DNA of 64,000 nt, taken from the NCBI RefSeq assembly GCF_024198215.1, contig NZ_JAKCFA010000014.1, positions 1-64,000 on the forward strand, given 5' to 3'. Both the position numbers and the translations under genes were made by a program. Source of the stretch: Myxococcus qinghaiensis (GTDB lineage Bacteria; Myxococcota; Myxococcia; Myxococcales; Myxococcaceae). Below the pieces are notes generated by a model that searched no databases, was not told where the DNA came from, and saw only the letters and a program-made list of their open reading frames with translations. Below, one piece after another: positions 1-12,264 of this stretch (position 1 is the stretch's first letter; every line of letters begins with the position of its first letter).

Positions 1-120
1 ACCAACGCGTGGCTGACGCGCCAGCGGCGACTGGCTCGCGACTACGAGCGTCACGAGCACTCGTCCGAAACCTTCATCCACATCGCGATGACCGGCCTCA
101 TGCTGCGCCGCCTCGCGTAG
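1..120 (+). CDS. IS5-type transposase, C-terminal 39 residues (5' end outside window)
   Basis: Reading frame 1 is open from the first base to a TAG at 118-120. It encodes the typical end of an IS5-family (DDE) transposase: a W-L-x-R-x-R-R-L-A-R-D-Y-E-R stretch, then a hydrophobic tail ending in LMLRRLA. The catalytic Asp/Asp residues would lie outside the window. This is the 3' edge of an insertion sequence inserted into, or next to, the remnant that follows at 121-461. I cannot see the terminal inverted repeat because the other end is missing. The family call rests on the C-terminal motif alone. Confidence 0.7.
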   Translation, partial: TNAWLTRQRRLARDYERHEHSSETFIHIAMTGLMLRRLA

Positions 121-461
121 CGCTCCATTTCAACAGGCTCTCAGCACTTGTGGGAGCGAACCGAACAGTGACCTCTGTTCGAATCGCGCTACGTAATCTT
201 GCTGAACAGGGGGAGGTAAGCAAACTCGACTCGGACACATGGCGTGGGGTCTCCCTCTCAATACCAGTACAGAGGCCTAAAACCTCCGAAGGAAAGTTCA
301 CCGAAGAGGAGTTGCTCCGCGCTCGCGCACGCCATGGCCCAATTTCGAGTTGCCCCAAATGCAACAAGGTCGGCGACATCGACACATTCTTTGGATGGCG
401 CAGGCTAAAGCCAGAAGACATCGATCTTGTGCCTCAGTCGTGGTGCACCGAATGCCGGTGA
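121..461 (+). pseudogene. Truncated winged-helix/zinc-finger protein remnant next to the IS end
   Basis: The frame open up to TGA 459-461 has no good start after the transposase stop. It encodes a winged-helix-like stretch (LNRLSALVG, then SVRIALRNLAEQGEV) and ends in two CxxC pairs (CPKC ... CTEC), as in a small zinc ribbon. This looks like the 3' part of a DNA-binding protein whose 5' part was displaced by the insertion sequence. The region has more A/T at wobble positions than the rest of the window, which suggests acquired DNA. I do not recognise the parent family. A GTG near 150 could still allow a shorter product. Confidence 0.45.
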
Positions 462-674
462 GCCGATAGTCCGCAGGAAACGCAAATGGCCTGCGCAATG
501 ACCTCCAAAGTGGCACGGCTCCCAAACCGAGGAGCTCGCCCTTACAAGCTGGTTTCCCAGTCTTTGCTGTAGGATTTCACTGCAGCAGATCCGCGCAAAA
601 TTCTGGTTCGACGGGAGGAAACAGTATAGCTCCGCCCCGGGAGCAAGCGACGCTCCCGGAGCGACGATGTGGAC

Positions 675-2111
675 TCAGGTCCCGTCGATGAGGCGGGTGG
701 CGAGGTCGGGGCTGAACTGGCCCGCCGGAATCGACGGCGCGATGCCGCAGTTCCCGTCGGAGTCCCCGGGCACCTTCACCCACAAGAGCATCTCCGCGCC
801 CCCGCCCACCTGCGACAGCGCGCCCAGCTTGCGGCCCGCGGGGTTGCACCACTCGCCATTGTGGCCGTTGCCGTTGCGGCTGGTGTCCACCACGAAGGGT
901 TTGGTGTAGCCGTAGCGCGTGTTGAGCGAGCTGTTCACCGAGGCCCCGAACGTCGTCGACTGGGCCGTGGTGTAGAAGTTCGACACGTTCAGCGCGAAGC
1001 CCCGGATGTTGCGGACCCCGGCGGACTCCAGTCGCTGCGCCGTGGTGTCGGCGCCAATCCAATTGGCGTTGCCTCCATCCATATAGGCCCACGTGTTGGG
1101 AGCGCGGTCCCTCAGCTGCTCCGTCGCGTAGCGCAACAGGCCGAGCCGCGTCTGCCGCTCCGTCTCATTGGGCAGACAGTCGAGCTGGGCGAGCGCATCC
1201 GGCTCGATGATGACGATGGCCGGGCGGCTGCCCAGGCCCGTGACGAAGGCGGAGATCCACGTCCGGTAGGCCTCGGGGCTGCCCGCGCCTCCTCCCGAGT
1301 GGCTGCCGCAATCCCGCCCGGGGATGTTGTAGGCCACCAGCACCGGCAGCTTGTCCGCCGTGTCCGCGGCGGTGACGAAGCCGGACACCGCCGAGGCGAT
1401 GTCTCCACTCCAGTTGCCGAACCAGCGCGCCCCCGGCTTGCTCGCGATGGACGACTGGATGCGCGCCGCGCGCGAGTCCCCGCCGTTGTTGCGCACCCAG
1501 TTGGCGGAGTTCGAGTTCGGGTCCACGTAGAAGCCGCTCGTCATCCCCACCGGCCCGGAGCCAGTGCCCCCGTCCTCCGTGGTGAGCGAGATGTTGTCCA
1601 GGTAGGCGGAGAAGGCACCCACGCCGCCGAGCTGGAATGTCACCTGCCCCGCCGTCGTGGCCACGTTGGACGTGAAGGGGAACGTGAAGGTGCGCGGCGT
1701 GCCGTCCAGGGTGATGTACTGGTCCAGCGGAGCGGTGTACGGCGCGGCCCCCAACTGCACCGTCGCCCTCACCCTCACGCTCGCCGACGCGGACGCGGTG
1801 AAGGACAGCGCGTACGCCCGGCCATTCACCAGGACGATGTTGTCCTGTCCCATGGGAGCGTCCCAGGGATTGGCGGGGCTCCCCGTGACGTTGACGCGCA
1901 GCCGTCCGTTCTCCACCACGGACTGCGTATTGGGGCCACTCCACCACGGCGCCACCGTCCCACCGCTGAAGGTGCCATTGACGACCAGCTCCGCGAGCGG
2001 CGAGGCCACCACGCCCTCGGTCTCTGTCTCCGTCTCGGGCCGCGCGGAGGGACCGCACGCGGACACCAGGGACGCCACCAGCACCCAACCCACTTGTCGA
2101 TGCAGTTGCAC
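675..2111 (-). CDS. Secreted GH6 cellulase (lipoprotein) with N-terminal carbohydrate-binding module
   Basis: Glycoside hydrolase family 6 endoglucanase/cellobiohydrolase, hydrolysing beta-1,4-glucan outside the cytoplasm. I chose the GTG at 2111 because AGGAGGA lies just upstream and the product then begins with a lipoprotein signal (VASLVSACG, Cys about residue 20). A longer frame to 2186 lacks a ribosome site. Residues ~35-190 resemble a CBM4/9 beta-sandwich and ~205-478 are the GH6 barrel. Family hallmarks visible are YNIPGRDCG with the probable catalytic acid Asp267, IIEPDALA, the VDTSRNGNG...WCNP block and WVKVPGDSDG near the C-terminus. The length of 478 aa is normal for a CBM-GH6 protein. 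It is monocistronic, convergent with nothing, and followed by 213 nt without genes. Confidence 0.9.
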   Translation of the reverse strand: MQLHRQVGWVLVASLVSACGPSARPETETETEGVVASPLAELVVNGTFSGGTVAPWWSGPNTQSVVENGRLRVNVTGSPANPWDAPMGQDNIVLVNGRAYALSFTASASASVRVRATVQLGAAPYTAPLDQYITLDGTPRTFTFPFTSNVATTAGQVTFQLGGVGAFSAYLDNISLTTEDGGTGSGPVGMTSGFYVDPNSNSANWVRNNGGDSRAARIQSSIASKPGARWFGNWSGDIASAVSGFVTAADTADKLPVLVAYNIPGRDCGSHSGGGAGSPEAYRTWISAFVTGLGSRPAIVIIEPDALAQLDCLPNETERQTRLGLLRYATEQLRDRAPNTWAYMDGGNANWIGADTTAQRLESAGVRNIRGFALNVSNFYTTAQSTTFGASVNSSLNTRYGYTKPFVVDTSRNGNGHNGEWCNPAGRKLGALSQVGGGAEMLLWVKVPGDSDGNCGIAPSIPAGQFSPDLATRLIDGT

Positions 2112-2375
2112 GAAAGGATTCCTCCTGCCCGCTACCGGATGACAGGGATTGACGACCGGCGTGTCCCGGGCCCTTGGGCGAAGCACGACACCCTGCCAGT
2201 TTTTCCCTGGTTTACCAGCTCAAATACACACAAGCCCCGGCGCTGAATTCACTGACAAAATTTGCAAGCAGCCTGAAACAGCGCCGTCCATCCGGAGTGT
2301 AGACCTCCACGCTCGGCGGCGACGCCAGGGAATATCCAACACTCCGTCACGGAAACCCACGCACGGCGTGCGCCA

Positions 2376-3746
2376 CTACTCCGGCTCGGGTGTCGTCTCC
2401 GCGCCGTCGAGCCCATGCTTGCGCAGCAACCGACGAAGCTGGGTTCGGTGCAGGCCCAGTGCGCGCGCCGTCGCGGAGACATTGCCACCCTGCTGACGCA
2501 GGGCCTCCTCCAGGCGGGCCCGCTCATGAAGCTCGGGCGCCTCCCCGCGCGGCTCCGCCCTGGGCTCGGGGCCGCTCTGAGGGGTGGCGCTCCCCGGGCC
2601 GAATGCGGTCCCCGCGCTGGGGCTCAGGTGTCGAGCCTCCACGCGGGTGGCCCCCTGGAGCTGCGCGCTCTGGATGGCGCCACGCAGTTCCACCAGCAAC
2701 TCGCGGATGTTTCCCGGCCAGGGCCGCAGCAGACACTGCTCCACCAGGGAGACATGGAGCCCGAGCCCCGGGGCCACGCGCTCCGCCTCGCGCTGGAGCA
2801 GCAGGGGCAGTTCCTCGGGACGCTGGCGCAGGGGCGGCACCACCACCTCCGGGCGGCCCATGCGGAAGTACAGGTCCTCTCGAAGGCCCCCTCGAGCCAC
2901 CAGGGCGCGCAGGTCCTTGTTGCTCGCGGAGCACAGGTGCACGTCCACCGTCTTCGCCCTGGAGGCGCCCAGGGGAAGCACCTCGCGCGTCTCCAGGGCC
3001 CGCAGCAGCTTGGCCTGGACGGACAGGTCCAGCTCCACCACCTCGTCGAGGAACAGCGTGCCGCCATCGGCGGCCTGCAGATACCCGTGGGCATCCGCCT
3101 CCGCGCCGGAGTACGCGCCGCGCCGGACACCAAAGAGCAGCCGCTCCGCGATGCCCTCGGGAATGGCGGCGCAGTTGACGGCGACGAAGGGGCCCTCGCG
3201 CCGGGGGCCGTGTTGATGGAAGGCGCGCGCCAGGCCCTCCTTGCCGGCGCCGCTCTCGCCATGGATGTGGAGGGAGAAGCCCAGCTCGGCCGCGCGAGTC
3301 ACCTCCGCGAGCAGGCGCCGCCCACCGGGGCCCCGCACAAAGCCGTCCACCAGCACGACGCCGTGCTCCTCCAGGGGTCGCACGTCGAGGCTCGGGACGA
3401 AGAGCGAGTCCCCCATCCGCAGCACTGTGCGCACCTCGCGGGGCGCGCCGGGAGGGAGCGGCTCCCCATCCACCCAGGTCCCGTTCTGGCTTCCCAGGTC
3501 GACGGCCTGGAAGTGCTTCCCATCGAAGCGGACCTGGGCATGGCGGCGCGACATCCTCGGGTCCTGGACCTCGCCGAGCCGCGGGCCTCGTCCCAGCTCC
3601 AGCCCCTCGGGCGGTATCCGGAGCGCCACGGCCAGCGCCGTGCCTCCGCCGAAGAGGCGCACGAGGCCGGGAACGCGCGCGGCGTCCAAGGCCCCCGGCC
3701 CTCCTCCTTCAGCACTCGGCCGGAGCGTCGACCCGTCATGTTCCAT
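2376..3746 (-). CDS. FHA-domain sigma54-dependent transcriptional activator
   Basis: Enhancer-binding protein of 456 aa. An FHA domain (~35-115, GRG..MSRRHA and GSQNGTWVDG) reads phospho-threonine. A central AAA+ domain has Walker A GESGAGKE (163-170) and Walker B TLFLDE (230-235), and a C-terminal Fis-type helix-turn-helix sits at ~405-445. The sigma54-contacting loop reads GAYSGA (210-215) rather than GAFTGA, so two of six positions differ. FHA-type activators are common in myxobacteria, where they link Ser/Thr kinases to sigma54 promoters. A TPR Ser/Thr kinase lies 1.6 kb away (5306-8488) and is a candidate input, by proximity only. Downstream target genes are not evident. Confidence 0.9.
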   Translation of the reverse strand: MEHDGSTLRPSAEGGGPGALDAARVPGLVRLFGGGTALAVALRIPPEGLELGRGPRLGEVQDPRMSRRHAQVRFDGKHFQAVDLGSQNGTWVDGEPLPPGAPREVRTVLRMGDSLFVPSLDVRPLEEHGVVLVDGFVRGPGGRRLLAEVTRAAELGFSLHIHGESGAGKEGLARAFHQHGPRREGPFVAVNCAAIPEGIAERLLFGVRRGAYSGAEADAHGYLQAADGGTLFLDEVVELDLSVQAKLLRALETREVLPLGASRAKTVDVHLCSASNKDLRALVARGGLREDLYFRMGRPEVVVPPLRQRPEELPLLLQREAERVAPGLGLHVSLVEQCLLRPWPGNIRELLVELRGAIQSAQLQGATRVEARHLSPSAGTAFGPGSATPQSGPEPRAEPRGEAPELHERARLEEALRQQGGNVSATARALGLHRTQLRRLLRKHGLDGAETTPEPE

Positions 3747-3933
3747 GCCGTGCCATCATACGCCCCAGGCCGTGGCACACGGTGCCAGCGTTTGTGCCAG
3801 CCCTGGAGCGCCGTGGGCCCCGGGCGAGGACGCGCTCCCGAGGACGACGGGAATGTCGGGGGCCCGTTCGACCATGGCACGGCGCTCGCTATGGGGCGCC
3901 CGCACCGGCAAGACACCAGGGGGACACCACACC

Positions 3934-5268
3934 ATGAGGAACATGACTGACGAATTCATAGCGCCCGCACGGGGCACCCACCGGACCACCGGCCCCATCC
4001 TGCTCGCGACGCTGACGCTCCTCGGCGCGAGTGCCTGCCTCAAGCCCCTCCAGCTCCCTCCGGACCCGAACCCCCAGCGGCCCGACGTGGGGGACAAGTA
4101 CGTGACGGACTCGGAGACGAAGCTGCCCGTCACCCCGTGCAAGGGCGAGGACTGTCCGCCGCTGACGCCTGACGCGGCATCGCTGGCGCCGATGGAGTGC
4201 CCGACGGGGCAGTGCATCCCGGACAACTCGAACGGCCAGGGCATCTACATCGTCGAGGGGAGCGACTTCTGCTTCAAGCAGGGCACGGAGTCCCGATTCT
4301 GTCCGGAGGCCTTCGTCAACCGCGGGCCCGGAGACGTGGTGCTCAAGGGGAGGGACCGCCTGGTGGGCACGTCCTTCTACACCCCGACGCTCCGAGGGGT
4401 GCTGCCGGGAGAGCTCCAGCGCACGCCGCAGGGGGCGCCCGCCAGCTTCGTGGCGATTCACAGCATCCAGGGCAAGGGGGACCAGCTCGTCGTCAATTAC
4501 TGTCATTCACACGTGAAGTGCAGCAAGCCGGAGGACATCCTGACGCTCCAGGGGGCAGCGCTCGCGGGCTTCACGTTCGACGTGCTCTTCCGGAACGTGC
4601 CGGACGAGGAGACGTACTTCGAGTTGCAGCTCATTCCGGTGGAAGCCGACCAACTCCTCCCTCCGTTCCGGCTCCAGAAGTACGAGGTCCGACACCGGCT
4701 GAGGGACCCCAACGGCAATCATCCGGCATGGACGAATCCCTGCGGAGGGACTTCTCGTGGCAGGGTGGGCATCCTGCCGGGCCGGGTGGTGGATGACATG
4801 AATGCCGCCGTCACCGCTGACGACAAGGTCACGACGCTGGGGTGTGAGTCCGGCGCCATCGTCACGTGCCTGGATTGGGGTTACAGCCCCTGGGGCTCCC
4901 AGACGGGGGCGGCCGACCCTCGGCGCGAGTTTGTCTATGGGTCCTGTCTCCAGGCGAAGCGCGCGGCGTATTTCGTGGGCAAGGGAGACCTCAAGAGCTA
5001 CACGCTGACGGGCACGCGCATCCTCAAGCGCGACGAGTATGGCTTTGGGCGGGACACGGAGGGAGGCATCGAGCGCACCGACTTCCTGGAGGCCCTCTGG
5101 AGTCCGAAAGGCGCGGTCTGCCTGAATCCCGAGCACCTGCGTCACCCGGAGATTCCCCTGCATCCCGAGCATGGCCCCCGAATCGAGCGCTGTGAGGCAC
5201 CACCGGGACAGCAGGTCCTCTGGCGAGACAACGCCAAGCTCTCCACGGGATTGCCTCCTCGACGCTGA
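3934..5268 (+). CDS. ADYC-domain lipoprotein, variant motif
   Basis: Secreted protein of 444 aa and unknown biochemical role. ATG 3934 follows CAGGGGGA and opens a lipoprotein-like signal (LLATLTLLGASAC, Cys about residue 35). The frame is open far upstream, but that part antisenses the activator gene and lacks a signal. The C-terminal half resembles the myxobacterial ADYC family: a Cys-x-Ser-Gly ... Cys-x-x-W-G-Y-x-P-W block, a Cys followed by A-K-R-A-A-Y, a GT...D.YG stretch, then F-x-E-A-x-WSPxGAVCLN. The position that gives the family its name reads RAAYFVG instead of ADYC, so the motif cysteine is missing. Many other cysteines suggest disulfides outside the cytoplasm. Confidence 0.7.
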   Translation: MRNMTDEFIAPARGTHRTTGPILLATLTLLGASACLKPLQLPPDPNPQRPDVGDKYVTDSETKLPVTPCKGEDCPPLTPDAASLAPMECPTGQCIPDNSNGQGIYIVEGSDFCFKQGTESRFCPEAFVNRGPGDVVLKGRDRLVGTSFYTPTLRGVLPGELQRTPQGAPASFVAIHSIQGKGDQLVVNYCHSHVKCSKPEDILTLQGAALAGFTFDVLFRNVPDEETYFELQLIPVEADQLLPPFRLQKYEVRHRLRDPNGNHPAWTNPCGGTSRGRVGILPGRVVDDMNAAVTADDKVTTLGCESGAIVTCLDWGYSPWGSQTGAADPRREFVYGSCLQAKRAAYFVGKGDLKSYTLTGTRILKRDEYGFGRDTEGGIERTDFLEALWSPKGAVCLNPEHLRHPEIPLHPEHGPRIERCEAPPGQQVLWRDNAKLSTGLPPRR

Positions 5269-5305
5269 CGCGGGTTTCAACATGAGCGCAGGGGGTTGAG
5301 CTGGA

Positions 5306-8488
<3,183 letters not shown>

Positions 8489-8618
8489 GCCGCCATGCTA
8501 ACCGGCCCCCGCCGTGCGCGGGCCCGTCCCGCCTCTCCAGCGTCATGCTCCGGGTGTAGGCTGCCCTCGCCCATCGCGGCGGGCCTGGCACCCCTCCGCG
8601 AGTCTCGGAGGTCTGGAC

Positions 8619-10391
8619 TTGAGCGTCGCCCTCATCATCGCCCTCAGCACCACGCTGGCCCTCGGCACCGCGCCAGCGCCGGGCACCGCTCCGGCGACTG
8701 GCACCGCTCCAGCGACTGGCGCGCGCGAGCCGCTCGCGGACCTCCTGGAGCGCTTCCAGGACGTCGCGGGCCCGGACGAAGAAGAAGGCGAAGCTTCAGG
8801 AATTGACAAGGACAAGCAGGCCCTGGCCACGGCCATCCAGGCGTATGGCGCCACCGCCATTCCTCCGCTGCTCGCCATGCTCACCAGCGAGAAGGAGACC
8901 GTGCGGGAGCTGGCGGCCTACACCCTGTCCGAAATCGACGGGCTCACCGACGACCACCTGGATGCGCTCATCGAAGGTTGGGAGCGGGGCACGGGCTGGA
9001 TTGAACGGGCCGTGGGCCGTGTGGGGACACCGCGCGCCCTGAGCGTGCTCGTGGAGACCCTCCATGAATATCCCTCCTCCCGGAATCAGCTCACCGGCGC
9101 CCTCGTCATGGCGGGAGGCAAGGGAGCCCTCGCGCTCGTGGAGTCACTGCGCGCCGCCAGTCCCCGCAAGCCGGCGTTCGTCGACAGCGCCTGTCAGATT
9201 ATGCGGGAGATGGAGCAGGAGGCAGGTGCCGCCATCGAGCCGCTCCTCGCGGTGGCGGAGGCGGCGAAGCCCCACATCAAGAACCGTGGCCACGCCGTAC
9301 GGCTGGTGGGATGCCTGGGCTTCATGGCGCAACCCGTGGCGCCACGGCTGGAGCAACTCCGCGCCAAGACACCCCGCCTGCGCAACGACATTGGCGCGGC
9401 GCTCACGAACATCGTCCCCGAGCTGAAGGCGGCGCTCTTCGCCCAGCACCTGCGCACCACACCTGGCATCCCCCTGTTGCGGGAGCTGGCGGCGCTCCGT
9501 GAAAACGGACGCGGGGCCGGCGCGGTCCTGGTCGAGCTGCAGTCCCACGCCAACTGGGAGCTTCGCGTCGCGGCGGTTCGCGCCATGGGCTACCTCCAGT
9601 ACACGGAGGCGACCGAGCTGCTCATCTCCCTGCTCGAGGACACGAAGGACTGGCGGCGGGTCTTCGTTTCGGTCGAGGCGCTTGGAAGGTTCAAGGAGCC
9701 GCGAGCCATCGACCCGCTCGAACGGGTCGCGAAGACGCACTGGTATCCCTACGTCCGCAAGGCGGCGCTGCACGCCATCCAGGTCATCCGGGGCGAGGCC
9801 ACGTACACCGAGCAGACACACTTCCCCTCGGAGTTCCTCGCCTACCGGTACTCGGAATACGACACACCTGACGCAGTCGAGCCGCCCTTCTTCCCGGGAA
9901 GCGATGAGCTCTCCGCCGAGGCCCTCAAGCCGCTGTCGTACACGATGAAGATTCCCGCCCGCGAGGACAGGCGCGCGTCCACCCAGAAGCTGGGGGCGGG
10001 CTGCGGCTTGCGTGTCGCCAACGGCTACCTGCTGGGCTCGGACCGGGGAGAGTGGGGAGGCGAGCTGGTCCACCAAACCGCGAAGGGCGCCACCACGGTG
10101 CTGCTGAAGGAGAACATCCGGTCACTCCACCGCATCGGCGACACGCTCGTCGCCGTCGCGGGGCTGGCCCACCTCTCCAGTCATCACGGCATGCTCTACC
10201 GGGTCATCCCCAAGGGAGACTCCTACGTGGCCGAGCCCTGGCGAACGCTGCCCGGTGCTCCCAAGGTGGCCGGGACGATGGAAGACGGCCGACTGTTCGT
10301 CTCCTGCGCGGGCGGCGACATCATCGTCACCGCTGACGGCACCCTGGAGATGTCGACGCGGGAGAGCCGACGCGCCAGGCCCGCGAAGTAA
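8619..10391 (+). CDS. Exported HEAT-repeat protein
   Basis: The 590-residue product begins at TTG 8619, with CGGAGG seven bases upstream. It starts with a signal-like hydrophobic segment (SVALIIALSTTLALG). The frame stays open back to 8514, but that stretch lacks a ribosome site. Right after the signal are three copies of a GTAPAxG heptad, a low-complexity linker. Residues ~50-420 show repeated helical pairs with the HEAT/PBS-lyase pattern (for example VRELAAYTLSEID, LRVAAVRAMGYLQ, VRKAALHAIQVI). The C-terminal ~150 residues look beta-rich (YLLGSDRGEWGG, GDTLVAVAGLAHLSSHHG) and may be a propeller-like domain. HEAT arrays act as scaffolds; the partner is unknown. It is divergent from the kinase gene, which starts 130 nt upstream. 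Confidence 0.75.
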   Translation: MSVALIIALSTTLALGTAPAPGTAPATGTAPATGAREPLADLLERFQDVAGPDEEEGEASGIDKDKQALATAIQAYGATAIPPLLAMLTSEKETVRELAAYTLSEIDGLTDDHLDALIEGWERGTGWIERAVGRVGTPRALSVLVETLHEYPSSRNQLTGALVMAGGKGALALVESLRAASPRKPAFVDSACQIMREMEQEAGAAIEPLLAVAEAAKPHIKNRGHAVRLVGCLGFMAQPVAPRLEQLRAKTPRLRNDIGAALTNIVPELKAALFAQHLRTTPGIPLLRELAALRENGRGAGAVLVELQSHANWELRVAAVRAMGYLQYTEATELLISLLEDTKDWRRVFVSVEALGRFKEPRAIDPLERVAKTHWYPYVRKAALHAIQVIRGEATYTEQTHFPSEFLAYRYSEYDTPDAVEPPFFPGSDELSAEALKPLSYTMKIPAREDRRASTQKLGAGCGLRVANGYLLGSDRGEWGGELVHQTAKGATTVLLKENIRSLHRIGDTLVAVAGLAHLSSHHGMLYRVIPKGDSYVAEPWRTLPGAPKVAGTMEDGRLFVSCAGGDIIVTADGTLEMSTRESRRARPAK

Positions 10392-10405
10392 CACGCACCC
10401 ACGCA

Positions 10406-10561
10406 GCGCGCCGCCCAGGCCACGAAGCGAGGCAGACACACGCGGCCTGCGCTCCACCTCAGCGCAACGCGGCGCGGAGTCACACTCGCTCACGCGGCGC
10501 GCCGCCTCACCCGGGCCATCGAGCGAGGCGGACACACAGCCCGCGCTCCAGCTCAGCGCAA
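10406..10561. repeat. Imperfect direct repeat, two ~63-nt units
   Basis: Units at 10406-10467 and 10497-10561 share GCGCGCCGCC at the start, a GAGCGAGGC(A/G)GACACAC core and GCTC(A)GCGCAA at the end, separated by 29 nt. They fill the gap between the HEAT gene and the convergent amidase gene. The second copy runs into the last codons of the amidase. A local duplication of 3'-flanking DNA is the simplest reading; no function is evident. Confidence 0.55.
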
Positions 10562-12226
10562 GGCAGTGACGTGGATGGCGGGAGTGCGCGCCTCCGTCGC
10601 ACGCTCCACCACGCGGCCCAGGCGCAGCAGCAGGTGCTCCTCATACGGACGCCCCATGAGCTGGACGCCCACCGGCAGCCCCGCGCGGTCGAAGCCGGCC
10701 GGGACGGACAGCGCCGGGAAGCCCGTCAGGTTCCCCTCGCGCACGAAGCGCATCAGCGCATCCACCACGGGCAGGTTGGACTCGCCATCTGGCAGCGTCC
10801 CCTCCGGGATGAGCGGCGCGGTGGTCGCCGTCGACGGCGTGACGATGACGTCCACGCCCGCCATGACCGCCAGCAGCTCACGCGTCAGCCGGTGGCGGTG
10901 GCGCAGCGCATGAATCAGGTCCGTGGCGCGGAAGTGCCGGCCGATGGCCAGGTTGGTCCGCGAGTCGAGCCCGAAGTCCGACGCGTTGGCGCGCGAGTGC
11001 GGCAGCATCGACTCGGCCATCTCGCTCAGGATGATGCAGCTGTGCGTCCACAGCACCGTGTTCAAGTCCGGCGCGGGAATCTCCACCACCGTCGCGCCCG
11101 CGTCGGTGAGGGCACGCACCGCTTCCTTGCAGCGCGCCACCACGTCCGGCGAGGCATCCTCGAAGTAGGGCCAGCAGATGCCCAGCCGCACCCCTGTCAG
11201 GTCCGCGCGCTCGTAACCGGACAGGTGATGCGGCGGCTGCGTCTGGGCAACCAGATCCTTGCCATCGGGCCCGGCCAGCAGCGCATACATCGCCGCGACG
11301 TCGTCGACGGTGAGCCCCATGGGCCCGACGTGGCCCACGTTCCAACACAGCGGCGGTACGCCCGTCTCGGGGATGCGACCCCACGTCGCCTTGAGGCCGA
11401 CGATGCCGCACAGCGCCGCCGGGATTCGGATGGAGCCTCCACCGTCCGCGCCAATGCTCAGCGGACACAGCCCCGCGGCGACGACGGCGGCGGAGCCACT
11501 GGAGCTGCCTCCGGTGATGTGTCCCCGGTTCCACGGGTTGCGCGCGGCGCCGTGGTGCGGATTCAACCCGATGGGGTTGATGCCAATCTCATTCATGTTG
11601 GCCTTGCCCAGCAGCAGCGCCCCCGCGGCCCTCAGGCGCGCGGCCACCGTGGAGTCCACCGTGGCCACCTGGTTGCGGAACCGCGTGCCCAGCGTCGTGG
11701 GGAAGCCCGCCAGGTCCACCTCGTCCTTGAGCACCACGGGCACGCCGTCCAGCACACTCAGTGGACGTCCGGCGCGCAGGCGCTCGGCGGAGGCCTCGGC
11801 GGCGCGGAGCACCTCGTCCGGCTTGCGCGCGATGAACCAGCCCGTCCGCGCCTCGCCGCGCTCCAGCCGGTCGATGGCCTCGTTCAACCGGCGCGCCACG
11901 GCGACGGGGTCCACGCCGCCCTCCCGGTAGGCGCGAGCGAAAGAGGCCACCGTCTCGCGCTCCGGCGTCACGGCCTGCGCGGCGATGGCGCGCGCGGCCT
12001 GCTCTTGAGGGGACTGGGCTTCCGTGGCGGGCGTGCCGTGCGGCAGCGGAAACTGGAGCGGCGGCGCGTCCCCCGCGGACAGCTCGCGCCACGACGAGAT
12101 TCCACTGTCCCGCACCAGCTTCTCCAGCACGGGCGCGCCGACCCCACTCTCCAGGGTGTTGACGAATGCCTTGAGCGCCAGCCCCGACACGCGGGGCGCC
12201 TTCACTGGATTGCGTTGGTAGGCCAT
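10553..12226 (-). CDS. Amidase-signature family hydrolase
   Basis: 557-aa serine amidase that hydrolyses C-N amide bonds. The amidase-signature core is complete. The Lys of the Ser-cisSer-Lys triad is in VVLKDEVDLAGF (~residue 165), the Gly/Ser-rich block GGSSSGSAAVVAAGL (~238-252) carries the cis-Ser, and DGGGSIRIPA (~260-270) carries the nucleophile Ser. The 110-residue N-terminal extension with an Ala/Pro-rich linker resembles bacterial enzymes related to fatty-acid amide hydrolase; there is no clear signal peptide. The substrate cannot be told. The start ATG lies 38 nt from the next co-directional gene (12265-13014), so co-transcription is possible. Confidence 0.88.
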   Translation of the reverse strand: MAYQRNPVKAPRVSGLALKAFVNTLESGVGAPVLEKLVRDSGISSWRELSAGDAPPLQFPLPHGTPATEAQSPQEQAARAIAAQAVTPERETVASFARAYREGGVDPVAVARRLNEAIDRLERGEARTGWFIARKPDEVLRAAEASAERLRAGRPLSVLDGVPVVLKDEVDLAGFPTTLGTRFRNQVATVDSTVAARLRAAGALLLGKANMNEIGINPIGLNPHHGAARNPWNRGHITGGSSSGSAAVVAAGLCPLSIGADGGGSIRIPAALCGIVGLKATWGRIPETGVPPLCWNVGHVGPMGLTVDDVAAMYALLAGPDGKDLVAQTQPPHHLSGYERADLTGVRLGICWPYFEDASPDVVARCKEAVRALTDAGATVVEIPAPDLNTVLWTHSCIILSEMAESMLPHSRANASDFGLDSRTNLAIGRHFRATDLIHALRHRHRLTRELLAVMAGVDVIVTPSTATTAPLIPEGTLPDGESNLPVVDALMRFVREGNLTGFPALSVPAGFDRAGLPVGVQLMGRPYEEHLLLRLGRVVERATEARTPAIHVTALR

Positions 12227-12264
12227 GCGTCCAGCCTACTCGGCCAGGCCCTGACGTGCGCGGC

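Noticed and set aside
9-120. Plus-strand frame starting at base 9 as the true 5' end of the 461 gene
   Set aside because: It overlaps the transposase coding frame out of phase and its translation is a typical shadow; only the part after 120 has real protein character.
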